From: Codonopsis lanceolata
Lineage: Eukaryota > Streptophyta > Magnoliopsida > Asterales > Campanulaceae
DNA: 64,000 nt
Direction of reading: 5' to 3'
NCBI GenBank assembly: GCA_013146195.2
Contig: CM028380.1
Location: 83,671,142-83,735,141 of the forward strand
The notes beneath the pieces are model-generated. The model saw nothing but the letters and a program-made list of their open reading frames with translations, searched no databases and had not been told where the DNA came from. A program made the translations under genes and the position numbers. Shown here piece by piece: positions 52,034 to 63,526 of this stretch (positions are counted from its first letter, which is position 1; each line of letters begins with the position of its first letter).

Positions 52034-55000
52034 CTAAGATCTAGATCTAATATAAGGTGTATCAGACTTATCCAATAAAATAGAGCCACGGATACAAGAT
52101 GGAATATAGCAAATGTCATGGAATTGGGAAGAAGATTCAGAATCACATCCCAGATTAGGAAGAAGATCCGCCACACTATTAGCCTCTCGATAGCAATGAG
52201 AAAATTTGAAGTCCATATCCTTCTGAATATCCCGAACCCGATGAAGGATAGCCCAGCAAGCCCATGGGATTTTATGATTGGCCGTAAGGCAACCAACAAG
52301 AACTTTGGAATCCAACTCAATGAAAGCTCCTCTATATCCAGCATTTCGAAGCCAAATGACTCCTTCCAACAAGGCTTTAGCTTCAGCAACAGTATTTGAA
52401 GTATTACCATAGTAGGAAGAATAAGCATAAATAAATTCCCCGGAATGGTCACGAATGATACCTCCGCCCCCACTCGAACCGGATTGCCGAGGCGCACCAT
52501 CGAGTTGAGTTTGACAAAAGGAGAAGGAGGTTTAATCCATCTAATAACCGAGAAAGGGCGGATTTGAACTGAATGCAAATGAGACAAAGGGGTGAATGAG
52601 TGAAAGCAAGGCATGAAGATCCTTGCGGTGTGACGATCAAAGAGGTGAAGAGAGCGAATATCCTAAAAATAATCATATTTCGCTCTTCGGATGTGCCACA
52701 AAATCAGAATAGGAATGGCTAGAAAAACCAAAGATTTCGATTAAACAGACCACCACGAGAAGCAACATTCTTTGAATAGAAGAATTGCAGTTCTTAACAC
52801 GAAATTCGATCTTGAAAGTCGACCAAATTTGATTTGCTAAAGGACTTTGAAGGAAGACATGATCAAAAGTTTCGCGATGACCATCACGGGCAAAGCATAA
52901 GCACTTAGAAGCCAACTGAAATCCCTTAGACAAGAGAGCTTCATCAAGGGGGAGCCGACGGTGAAAAAGGCGCCACATAAAAGCGCTAAGGCCCGGTATT
53001 TTAGCACGCCAATAAAATTTGGTGAGAGAATAGAGGGTTTAGGAGTCTGAGATCTTGCCAAGCCGAGGATAAAGAAAGCGCCCGAAGAGAGAGAATCCAA
53101 CAAGGAGAATCATCTTCGTCATGCGGATAACAATGCGATCTGAATGACGATCAAAAGTCGAGAGATGAGCGACAATTGAAGGATTTAAAGTAGAAGAATC
53201 GATAAAGAGATCACGAAGCTGTGGGGAATGTCGAGGCGATTGAGAAATAGGACCCCCATCAAGCCACATATCAAACCACGGGGAACATTGGCCCCGACCA
53301 ATTAACCATTTAAGATGCCGCTCCACAAAAGGCCGGATAGTCAACATTCGACACCATATATGAGAACCTCTAGATAAAGTCTGAGCTGGATGAGATCGAC
53401 GGCAATATTTGGCCATGAAGAAGCTCGACCAGAGAGATTTAACAGTGCGGAACCTCCACCAAATGTTTGCAGAGTAAGCATTGGAGATGTCACGAAGAGA
53501 GCGAATACCAATACCCCCTCAGCGCGGCAAGCAACGGCGGGACCAAGATATCCGATGGCCTGTGTTTGTGTTCGATTTGACCCCAGAAAAAATTGGCAAA
53601 CATTCTTTCAATTGGCTGAATAACCGAAATTGGTGGATCAAGAGCCGCCAAGTGATAAGCCGAGATAGAATGAAGCACCGAATTAATAAGGGTTATCTTA
53701 CCCGCCGAAGACAAAAAGCCCCCAATCCAAGAGTCTATACGGGATCTCAGCTTTAAGAGGAGGGGGTCGAAGTATTTTTTTAATTTACGACCACTAAATA
53801 AAGGGCAGCCCAGGTAGATGAGAGGAAACTCCTTCCGAGAAAAATTCAGAGCAGCCGCTATGGAATTGATACGGGCTGAAGGCAACTTTGCCGAAGTAGT
53901 GAAGCTACTTTTTGAGATGTTAATGGATTGACCCGATATTTGTTCATAATCTGAGAGAAGCTGTTGGTGTTTAGCAAGAGAAGGAAGACTACCATTACAA
54001 AATATTATGATGTCATCTGCAAAAGCGAGATGAGAAATTATCGGGCAGCCACTAGCGGAAGAGAAGGAGAGACTTGGGCTGGAAGCATGGAGATCGTTAA
54101 GGCTTCGACTAAGGACTTCAGCAGCTATAATAAAGAGGGCGGGAGAAATAGGATCTCCTTGTCGAAGGCCTCGAGAAGAATGGAAAAATCCCGTAGGGGA
54201 GCCGTTAACCAAGACAGAAAACCGGTTATCCAGATATAAGTCTCCAGACCATGTCAATGAAGGTTTCACAAAAACCAAATCGGCGAAGAACTTTGATGAG
54301 GAAAAACCAATCAACTCTGTCAAAAGCCTTTGACATATCCAATTTCATAATGATGTTGGAACCGGGAACCTTCTTGTCAAGATAGGTCATTAACTCTTGA
54401 GCAAGAAGAATGTTGTCCTGTATAACTCGGCCCCGAACAAATCCACTTTGATTAAGGGAGATAATCTCTGGAAGAATGCCAGCAAGACGAGATGCTAGAA
54501 TCTTGGATATCACTTTGTTGCTGAAATTACAAAGGCTAATGGGCCTAAAATCTCCAAATGAAGACGGGTGATCAATTTTCGGGATGGAAATGATGAGAGT
54601 GCTCGTCCAACTCTTAGGCAAGGAGAAGCCAGCAAAGAAGTCCAAAATAGCAGCATGAAAATCCTGACCAATAATGTCCCAGCAATGAGAGAAAAACAAA
54701 CCAGTGAATCCGTCCGGGCCTGCTGCACTGTTGCCATTCAAATCAAAGACAGCCGATTTGACCTCATCAAGAGAGGGGAAGGCAGAAAGAGAAGTATTCA
54801 TTTCCCCCGTAATAAGAGAAGGAATAGCAAGAAGACAATCATTATCCGATGTAGAGGTGCCCTGAAGCTGAGATTGGAAGTGCATAACAGCCTGTTGCTT
54901 GATGTCATCTTCAGTTGAGTAAGTTTGTCCATCAGTACCATGAATGGAATGAATATGAAGATGACGTCTAGCCTGTTGAACTGAAGCGTGAAACAACTTA

Positions 55001-56078
55001 GAATTACCTTCTCCATCCTTAAGCCATTTAATTTTGGTTTTCTGTCTCCAATATAACTCTTCATTTTTAAGAGCCAATTTTAACTGAGCAGAGGCCAAAT
55101 TCATAGCAGTCCTATCAGCATTAGATTTAGTGGCCTCGAAAAGGAATTCTGCTCGCTGCACGTCATCTTCTGCAGTTTGAATGGCTGTGAATATATTACC
55201 AAAAACTTCTTTGTTCCAAGCCTTCAAAGCCTGTCTACAAAGAGTCAACTTCTTAGCAAAAATAAACATGGGCCGGCCTATAATATCTTTCTGCCAATGC
55301 TCCTTAATTAAAGGAAGAAAGGACGAGTGGGAGGTCAAGCATTGAGAAATCTAAAAGATGAAGGGTGGGATGAACTTTCCTGAACAATATTGATGAGGAG
55401 GGGAGCATGATCAGAGCAAGTGCGGCTCAAATGACGAACATTAGTTGAGCGAAAAAATTGCTGCCAAGAATTATTGCTGAGCATGCGATCTAGCCGCTGA
55501 AAAATAGAAGCCTGGCCGTCTCTAGAATTCCACCAAGTGAAGTCGCTTCCAGAATAACCAAGGTCGAAAATGCTTGAAGCGGACATGCAGGAATGGAAAT
55601 CCATAGCCCCTAAACGGTCCCAACCGTTACCACCCGATTTTTCTTCCGGAGAAAGAATTATATTAAAGTCTCCTCCAATAAGCCATGGGGTAGAGCCAAA
55701 AGATGCACTTAAATCCATGAGATCAGCCCATAAAGTTTGACGAATATGAACGTCACAGTTGGCATAAACACACGTAACAATAGCCGGGCTCGACCATTTA
55801 AAATGCTTGGCTTGCACTGTAAGATGTTGATCCGTGTCATACAAGACTTTACAAGTAAATGAAGATTTAACGAATAACCAAATCGAGCTACGATGATTGG
55901 AGTAGCTCAGTTTAAATCGAAGACGTTTAGCAATACGGGTAATCTGATTAATGTCCAGCATGGGCTCAAAAATGGCAATCATTGTGATGTTATGAAGCTT
56001 AATAAGTCTCTTTAATCGACCAGTAGAAGAGTCATTACCAATTCCTCTAATATTCCAAAAAAGAAGGTTAACAGCCAT
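52034..56078 (-). pseudogene. LINE ORF2: endonuclease, reverse transcriptase, RNase H
   Basis: Starts at the ATG at 56078. Endonuclease motifs: LLFWNIRGIGN, AIFEPML, WLIGGDFNII and SDHAPLLI. One-base slips near 55337 and 54240 divide the frame. RT blocks: AAGPDGFTGLFF, STLIISIPKI, DFRPISLCN, MKLDMSKAFDRVDW, SRGLRQGDPISPALF and SHLAFADDIIIF with the catalytic FADD. Further breaks follow before the zf-RVT region (MWRLFHRRLPLDEALLSKGF, CLCFARDGHRETFDHVF, about 52800-52980). The RNase H begins near 52500 with a DGAPR motif in a shifted frame and continues AEAKALLEG, ELDSKVLVG and NSVADLL, ending at 52034. The enzyme would nick target DNA and prime reverse transcription. Confidence 0.93.
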
Positions 56079-57470
56079 GGGAATTATTGGAAGAGATCTG
56101 AGCTTTAGACCTTGTTGTGATTGTTGAAGCAGCCAACTTAGTTTTCTTTTGAACAGCCCCCTTTGTAACAGGAATGGATGTGTCCAAATTGAGTTGATCG
56201 AAGAGATGTGCATTAGAAGTAATGTCAGTATCAGGTCGAGAGCCAACATCAGTTTCTGTAAAATCTTCATTGCCCGGATCAACATCATGATCAGAATCAT
56301 TGTCTTCGCCGAGGACAGAGAAACGATTAGGAGAAAGAATCGGATCAACAGGTTGAATAGGGGGATCTGCTTGGGGTTCATCAGCCTCATTATTACTAAC
56401 ATTAGGGATTTGATCAACATTAGGATTTCGATCCAAATTAGTGCTTGGAGACTCGGTTGTGCATTGAGTAGGAGGAGCCATTGTGGTAGCAACCTGAGCC
56501 ACAAAAGAAGGATCCTGATCAGTAGGAGTATGCGAAGGGGGAGGGTTAGGCTTACCATTGTCATGAGCTTGAGGGGCCGCTGTTGAAGAAGTAGGTCTTG
56601 TATCATTGGATGTTGGAATAGGCTGTTTGTCACTTAGGCCAGCAGATTTTTTCGGGGTCCAACGAGCAGTAGGAGGGGGCGGCGGTGGAGGTTCAGTTTG
56701 CGTCTCTTTACGAGCTAATAAGGAGGGGTTTTTGATCTTGCATGAAAGCTCAGAATGTCCTTGTCGAAGACAATGAGAGCAATAGAGGGAGTGTTCTCGG
56801 CTTCAAGAGGCTGCCAAAAACTGGGGTAAACAGATCCACAGTCGACCCATATGCGAGTAGGAAGAGGTTTAGTGAGGTCGATCTCTACGCAAACCCTAGC
56901 AACACTCGGACGGGTGAGGTTTGCGGTTGGCTGATCAATCATAAGAGGACGCCCAAACAAGGAGGCTATGGAGAATAGGGCTGTTTTATGAAAAAGGTGA
57001 ATAGGTAATCCAGGAAGGGAGAACCAAACTGGAACAATGGGACTCTCTACATCTGGTCGAAAATCTGGCGACCACTTGAACACGCGCATAGGGAATCGAC
57101 CAAGATACCATTGGTCCTTTATCCAAAGAAGCTGAAAATCTTCATCGTGATGAACCTGAATGAGGATGTGTTTAGCATCAAGATGCCCTATGGTGAAGGC
57201 CGCTTTAAGACCAAAGGTGTGGAAGTGTTTGCGGATGGATTCTAAGGAAGGGCGGCCATGAGAGAACTTCCCAATGAGAGCATTATGAAAGGGTTTTGTA
57301 AGGGCTGCTATAACGTCCGGGGACAACTTTAGAGAGGGTTCCCCTTTGTAAGATGAAGGAGGTATAAGGAAGGCAATGGGATTAGGAATTGGTGGAGAGG
57401 AAAGAACTTCCGCAAGGGATTTAGATGAATGGAGAGGATCAGGAGGGGCTGGCGGTGGAGGATCCGCCAT
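56068..57470 (-). pseudogene. LINE ORF1 (DUF4283 and zinc knuckle)
   Basis: Starts at the ATG at 57470 (MADPPPPAPPDP), not at the upstream TTG. Residues about 60-210 are a DUF4283 domain: HNALIGKFSHGRPSLESIRK, WYLGRFPMRVFKWSPDF, VPVWFSLPGLPIHLFHK and ARVCVEIDLTKPLP. A one-base slip near 56755 takes the reading to YCSHCLRQGHSELSC, a C-x2-C-x4-H-x4-C knuckle. A long Pro/Thr/Asp-rich tail follows, ending SNNSHGC at 56068. The product binds RNA and packages the LINE transcript. The stop TAA lies inside the first codons of ORF2. Confidence 0.9.
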
Positions 57471-57573
57471 GTTTACGTGCAAGAGGGGGAAGGTTGTACC
57501 CTAGCCGCCAAGGGAGAAGGAGATCGCACCTTTAGTGCGTGAAAAAGAGCGTGTTTTCCTTTAAAGCTTAATT

Positions 57574-57931
57574 AAAATTTAATTTCAGCGACATAATTTT
57601 CATCGCTAAAGGTTTTTAAAACTTAATCAAAATAGAATTTCAGCAACGGAATTTCTGTTGTTAAAGGTTTTTAAGACTTAATTAAAATTTAATTTCAGCG
57701 ACGGAATTAATGGAAAAAATTAAAAAAATACATAAAAATACTGTCAATTATAATTTTTTGTACCTAATATATCAATTAATACGAAACTAAAGATTGGAAA
57801 TAAACAATACCATAAAACCAATCTAAAAACATCAAACTCTAAATGTTATTACAACAACAAAGTACCAAATATATACATATGAAATCAAACAATACCAAAT
57901 ATCAATATATCAACTCAAACAGTACCAATAA
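57574..57931. other. CACTA sub-terminal sequence and A/T-rich spacer
   Basis: Two or three further agcgacggaatt/agcaacggaatt words lie up to about 57710, then A/T-rich sequence up to the end of the second CACTA gene. Confidence 0.75.
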
Positions 57932-60605
57932 TCAAAGTGGGGGAGGAGGCTGATCTTGGAAGATATTTATGGCATGAGAAGGGGAGCCAATACTACTAGA
58001 GGGAGTGTTCGAAGACCCATGCATCTGTTGTGCCATGCTTTGCATCATGGCCATCATTTCTGCAAGTCGTCACTCTGTTTGTTCCTGATATTCCGCAGCC
58101 AAACGTTGCTCCTCAACCAAGCGTGCTTCCAAAGTCTCTATCCTCAAAATCTGTTGAGCGTCGGGCCTAATAGCATGCGAGCGACCCGTCGACAATGAGC
58201 ATTGCAGCCCATGGTCCCCCATTACAAACACTCTATCTCCCTTTTTTTTTCCGTCCTTCAAGGGTGATTTATTTCCAAACCTGATGATTAAATGGAATGG
58301 GCTAGGTAGGGGGCTACGTAGGATTAGCATCTTCCTCCAATACCGTTGTCTTATATCCAGACTGTCAATAAAACAAACAAATATTATCATATACACAATA
58401 TACACAAATAAATTTACATATTCAAAAGAAGTCTTTCAATCAAAGTTTACTTACAAATATAGATGTTGATCTATCATCAACCCACTACGGAGGGTCATCG
58501 ACGGAGGTACCAGGCCTAGTATGTGTACTAACAAACACATTAAAAAAACTAATGTCGCCATATTCTCATTCCTACAATCATTATAATTACTTTAGTTAAA
58601 CCAAATAATATAATTTCATAGCATTTACACAAACACGCCCTGTTTGGCTTCGAAGTCAATTAAACTAAAACCATGTATTTCATAGTATCAACATGACTAC
58701 TCAGCTAACAAGCGTACATAAATCGATGTTTATGCATTAATACACTAAATTTACACTAACATCCCCTTTATTTCTTACCATTTACACTAACACCCCCAAC
58801 GTACATTCAGTTATCTTCTTTGAGGTTTAAGTCAATTAAACTAAAACCATGGATTTCATAGCATTAACATGGCTACCCAGCTAACAAACGTACATAATTC
58901 GATGTTTAAGTATTAATACACTAAATGTACTCTAAATTTACACTAACTCCATTTTTATTTCTTACCATTTACACTAACACCCCCCAATGTACATACAGTT
59001 ATCTTCTTTGGTTTCAAAGTCAATTAAACTAAAACCATGGATTTCATAGCATCAACATGGATACCCAGCTAATGTACATAAATTGATGTTTAAGCATTAA
59101 TACACTAAATTTTCACTAACACCCCCCAACGTACATGCATTTATCTTATTTGGTTTCAAAGTCAATTAAACTAAAGTCATGGATTTCATAGCATCAACAT
59201 GGTCACCTAGCTAACAAATGTACATAAATCGATGTTTAAGCATTAATACACTAAATTTACGCTAACACCCCCTTTATTTCGTACCATTCACACTAATACC
59301 CCCCCAACGTACATATAGTTATCTTTTTTAGTTTCAAAGTCAATTAAACTATAACAATGGATTTCATAGCATCAACATGGCTACCCAACTAACAAACATA
59401 TATAAATCGATGTTTAAGCATTAATACATTAAATTTACACTAACACCCCCTTTATTTCTTACCATTTATGCTAACACCCCCAACGTAAATACAATTATCT
59501 TCTTTGCTTTCAAAGTAAATTAAACTAAAACCATGGATTTCATAGCATCAACATAACTACCCAGCTAAGAAACGTACATAAATCGATGTTTAAGCATTAA
59601 TACACTAAATTTACACTATGCTCAGCTACATTTATCGTCCCCATCGTATGCTTCGTGCCACTCCCCGACAAGCTCAACCTATTTTGTACATCCTGTTTGG
59701 TGATTGCAGCCGCCTTTTTCGTCCCCCAGTAAGTGCAAAACTCAGCAAACACATCATCGGTCATCCACGTCAGTCTCACGGGAGCTACGCGATCCTTCCA
59801 ACATTGTTTCTTTGTGTTACCTATTAAAAATATAATCATCTCATAAACATATAATGATAACATTTTAAAATTAAGCTAAAGATAGATAAATGTGTTACCT
59901 ATTAAAAATATAGCCATCTCATAAACATATAATGATAACATTATAATATTAAACCAAAGATAGATAAATGTGCTACCGATATGATCTGTAAATAGACAGC
60001 GACACTGATTCATGAAAACAATCTTCATCGTGGCTTCCTCATAGACCTCCGCCCATGTATATTTCAACTACAATATAAAAATAGAATTATAACATTTTAA
60101 TAACAAACTAACATTTAATAAAAATAAAAAATATTAAGACATTACCTTGAAGGTCCTCCAAAATATTTTCCTTCTCCTCGTTGGGCAACTTTTTAAATGA
60201 GGGCCAAAACCCACGGAGTACTCGACGCCGCCAATACTCCCCAATCCATTTACCGGGCGTAGGGTATGCACCTACAAACCTGCCAAGTATATTTATACAA
60301 TAACGAATTAACTTAAGTGTTAATGAATTTTATATAAAACAAAAAAGGAACCAAATTATTTCAAATTAATGAATAGTTACTTACTGATCGTAATTTGGAG
60401 ATAAATGGACATATATCCTCCCCTTGGAATTGATAGGACTAGAAGTCGTAGTACCTGCTCCGGAGGAGGAGCCTGTATACATGTCTCCATCGGACTCTGT
60501 ACTGGTATCAGTCATCTGAACAGAGTGGGACGGTTGCGTCCCAGTGAACAAGGAATATAAAGGGCGGGTCTTCTTACCCGCTCTAGAAGGTCTAAACGGA
60601 CTCAT
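57932..60605 (-). pseudogene. CACTA second gene (Ptta/En/Spm type, PF03004-like)
   Basis: Likely start ATG at 60605 (MSPFRPSRAGKKTRPL) rather than the upstream ATG in a spurious hydrophobic extension. Exon-like pieces in order: a Ser/Thr-rich N part ending KGRIYVHLSPNYDQ; GKWIGEYWRRRVLRGFWPS with NEEKKIFWRTFK (about 60145-60285); KYTWAEVYEEATMKIVFMNQ (about 60000-60070); QCWKDRVAPVRLTWMTDDVF and FCTYWGTKKAAAITKQDVQN (about 59600-59815); STHTRPGTSVDD (about 58500); and a C-terminal coiled part RIETLEARLVEEQRLAAEYQ to SMAQQMHGSSNTPSS ending at 57932. In-frame TAG/TGA stops occur in the last two. It would be the DNA-binding partner (TNPA-like role) of TNP2. Confidence 0.75.
58630..59620. repeat. 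Tandem repeat, about 176 bp x 6, in a CACTA intron
   Basis: Copies are marked by gtcaattaaactaaaaccat at 58655, 58831, 59019, 59161, 59339 and (variant) 59514, each with catagcatcaacatgg, gatgtttaagcattaataca and caccccc parts. Spacings are 176, 188, 142, 178 and 175 bp. It lies between two coding pieces of the second CACTA gene, so it is probably intronic. Confidence 0.92.
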
Positions 60606-60802
60606 CTCTAAATACAATAAAAATATAAAACTTAAGCAATAGAAAACAATACATTGACAAATCTTCTTATAATGCTCGGACAAATAAATTTAAAGCTTTA
60701 AAAATCAAAAGCAATCACAATATAGTTAACTTGTCGAATAACTAATACATAAATTAAAAGAGTATGATCATTGTTAAGTACATATTTTGAGATGTTAAAC
60801 TA

Positions 60803-62925
60803 TTATGAATCTTCTTCCTCATTCTCATCACCGGACTCTGAATTACTACAAAACTCAAGTTCTTCTTCAACATCGTCTTTGGACTCTGATGAATCAAACT
60901 CTGGTTCCTCTTCCTCTTCCTTTTCCTCTGATTCATCAATATCAATATGCGCGAGATGGCATGAACAAGGCAGAGGAGGTGACAAATTCACTGGTAAGAA
61001 ATCCTCCTCAGGTTCATCAACATTTTGAGGAATATGAGTGGCCTCATCCAATGGATGATTAGCTGATGAAACGTTAGGTAGTACTGGCATTTCATCCTCT
61101 TGATAGGGTGTTTCTAATGACGACTCTATAGTTGTATATTCGTCAATCATGCTTCTAGCCTTAGTCTTCTAGACGGCTACCATCCGCTTAACTCGGATCG
61201 CCGAGCCGACGAGGGTAGGGTGTCATGTATACATGTTGTGCTTGAGATGCTAAGATGAAGACGTCGTCGCCGACATGTCTGGACGAGTCCTTTACATCGA
61301 CGAGGTCAAATATGGCATGTTTCTTAATACTTCGCACAACATTTCACCACTCACAATTAAATAGGACAACATTGTTTCCACCCAAATACTCCAACTCAAG
61401 TACTTCTTTCAAGACACCATAATACTCAAGGTTTCCTTTAAGAGTCACACCGCTATTCCGCGTTATTTTTGACTCCCTATAAGTTTTGGTATGAAAACGT
61501 AGCCATTCACGAAATAACCGTTGTATAAATTAGCGTTCAAGTACAGATCTTCTGCTAAATGTTTTAACCTCGCAGCTTTGGCATCACTCGGATATTCAGC
61601 TATCTATAAAACAATATGTAACCAATTTAATGCAATTTTAAGATTGCATGTTTTAAAAAGTGTATGGACAAATTTAAATGAAACGATATATTTACATATT
61701 TCCTTAGCCATATTGGAAATTATTTGTCTGACCTAATCGTGATGAGTCCTAAAGATAAATCTCGAGCTTAATCTTTGACCATTCTGCAATAGGATTGAAC
61801 AAGGCATTTCATATACAGGTAAACATGCGTAATTTAATCAACGAGGCGTAAACATAACATTGATAACTTACTTTACATATTCCTCTACCTCGTCACAGTT
61901 AAGAAGAACATAGAGTGAGATCGCATCAAACTCTTTAGCGGTTAGCATACGCGTACCAACCTGTTTACCAAGGAATTGACCAGGGGATGATAATACAGAG
62001 ATGCTTCCATTAGACACAGGATAACCACCATCATAATTGCGTCCAACCCTAATCAGTCTCGTATCAACATCACGATGAAAATATGTTTCGGCAAAGGCAA
62101 CAATCTTATCTATAATAACAGCCTCTGAAATTAAGGCCTCAACCTTGGCCCTATTGCTCATCTTTCTTTTCAATTGTCCTAGATACCAAAAAGTCATTTG
62201 TAGATTAAAACATAAATAATGTTAAAGAAGGTGTTGTTAACGCTTAAATTATCTAGAAATAGAATAAATTCAATTACCTCTCAAATGGATACATTCATCT
62301 GTATTGAACTGGACCACCGACTCTAGCTTCGTATGCCAAGTGGACAGGTAAATGCTCCATAGAATCGAAGAATGAAGGAGGACATATCTTCTCAAGTTTG
62401 CACAAAGTCACTATAATGCTCTCCTCGAGATTTTTCATGTCATCAACACGTAGTGTGGTAGATGTTAACGCTCAGAAAAACTCACTTAACTCTGTTAATG
62501 CCACCTAGATATTGTCAGACAAGAGATCCCTAAGAGCAATCGAAAGTAGTCTATCCAAAAAAATGTGGCAATCATGACTCTTCAAACCCTGCACTTTCCC
62601 TTCCTCTAGATTGACACAGTTACCAATGTTAGATGCATAACCATCTGGAAGCCTTAAACTCTTGATCCATTTCAAGATGTGTTGTTTGTTTTCTTTTGTA
62701 AGCACGTATTGAGCCACCAGTGTCACTGTTTTACCATTGACCTCAACCAACTCTAAGGTCGGCCGCCTGCAAATTTCCTTAAGGTCCATTCGACCTTTGA
62801 CTGTGTCTTTAGTTGCCTTGAAATCCATCAACGTGTTAAAAACATTATCAAACACATTCTTCTTAATATGCATCACGTCAAGGTTATGTCGAATGAGATT
62901 TGTTTTCCAGTATGGCAACTGTAAA
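60803..62925 (-). pseudogene. CACTA TNP2-type transposase, C-terminal half
   Basis: The first visible exon follows an acceptor-like ccactttacag at about 62926: LPYWKTNLIRHNLDVMHIKK, then LRLPDGYASNIGNCVNLEEG and LKSHDCHIFLDRLLSIALRD. After a stop and a slip comes CPPSFFDSMEHLPVHLAYEA, then GGPVQYR-stop-MYPFER. Next, the DUF4218 part GQLKRKMSNRAKVEALISEA to LNCDEVEEYVK (61868-62197, flanked by GT and AG sites), then NLYNGYFVNGYVF, and the DUF4216 part LEYYGVLKEVLELEYLGGNN, VVLFNCEW-stop and FILASQAQHVYMTPYP. A Glu/Asp-rich tail (60803-61150) closes it. The N-terminal half is missing or lies beyond the window. Several stops make it inactive. It would cut and join the CACTA ends. Confidence 0.88.
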
Positions 62926-62950
62926 GTGGTGAAAATATTTTCGTAAAATA

Positions 62951-63526
62951 AAAATTTTAGACATAGGACAATTTTTTTAGAAATACAATATGCGTAATTC
63001 GGTTCAATTAATACGATTTTATCAGGTTAAAAATTCTACCAATGAATAGTCCAATATAAGGTTTTCCTGATTGATGTAGCTATTTATGAATATTTTGAAC
63101 AATACATATTTTTGGGCGCATAGGCTCGAAGACCCAGAAGCCCGTTGTTGATATGGGTTGGGCTTGACTTTTATGAGGCCCGAGATATCCTTGGTCCGGC
63201 CTAGTCTTGCCCTATGTTAAGCTAAGCCCAACCCAACCCTCCACGTTCGGCCTCAACTCGCAACCCGACGCGAACTCAACCTGTTTGAACCGTGTCATAG
63301 TCGGTTCATATTTTCCTAACCCAACTCACCTCTTTTAGGTGGCAGGGCGAGCTATGCTAACGGGCCCAACATGTTTTGACAGCTCTAGCTGATCGGGTCG
63401 GGTCGAGATACAAATGTAACCAGAATCTATTTGCCAACTCTATGTTCGTAAAATATTAAATTGATCTCAACCGCTCAGATCTAGATCGAATTTGAACTAA
63501 ATTGAACAAAACCACGATGTAAAGTC
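62951..63526. other. Non-coding sequence with a hAT-like end
   Basis: The first part is A/T-rich and could be a CACTA intron. From about 63110 it is rich in gggc/gccc words (gcccaaccc, gggcccaac). At 63374-63387 it ends ttttgacagctcta, the inverse of a tagagctgtcaaaa end as in plant hAT-derived elements. The opposite end was not identified. Confidence 0.4.

Larger units (their letters stand above)
51869..57559 (-). mobile_element. Near full-length L1-type LINE inside the CACTA
   Basis: 5691 bp with a perfect 14-bp target duplication tttaaagcttaatt (51855-51868 and 57560-57573). The poly-A tail is at 51869-51880 on the minus strand. It encodes ORF1 (DUF4283 plus zinc knuckle) and ORF2 (endonuclease, RT, zf-RVT, RNase H), which overlap by 11 bases. 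Several frameshifts disable it. The 3' end matches the truncated LINE at 4875-5526. Its 5' end reaches the GC-rich leader before ORF1, so it is complete or nearly so. Confidence 0.95.
51557..62950 (-). mobile_element. CACTA (En/Spm) DNA transposon, one end and both genes
   Basis: One terminus is cactactagaaaaatgg at 51557, followed by several sub-terminal repeats of the form agcgacggaattttccgtcg, in both orientations, to about 51860 and again at 57590-57720 beyond the nested LINE. On the minus strand there are a TNP2-type transposase with its DUF4218 and DUF4216 parts (60803-62925) and a second gene of the Ptta/En/Spm type (57932-60605). The opposite terminus was not found, so the element either continues past the window or is broken near 62950. 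Both genes carry stops, so this copy is inactive. Confidence 0.88.

Noticed and set aside
56149..56586. 145-codon + strand frame opposite LINE ORF1
   Set aside because: Antisense shadow of the ORF1 tail; low-complexity Arg/Ile composition from the complementary strand.
58630..59620. Possible CRISPR-like array
   Set aside because: Units of about 176 bp adjoin without unique spacers and lie in a plant transposon intron; this is a minisatellite.
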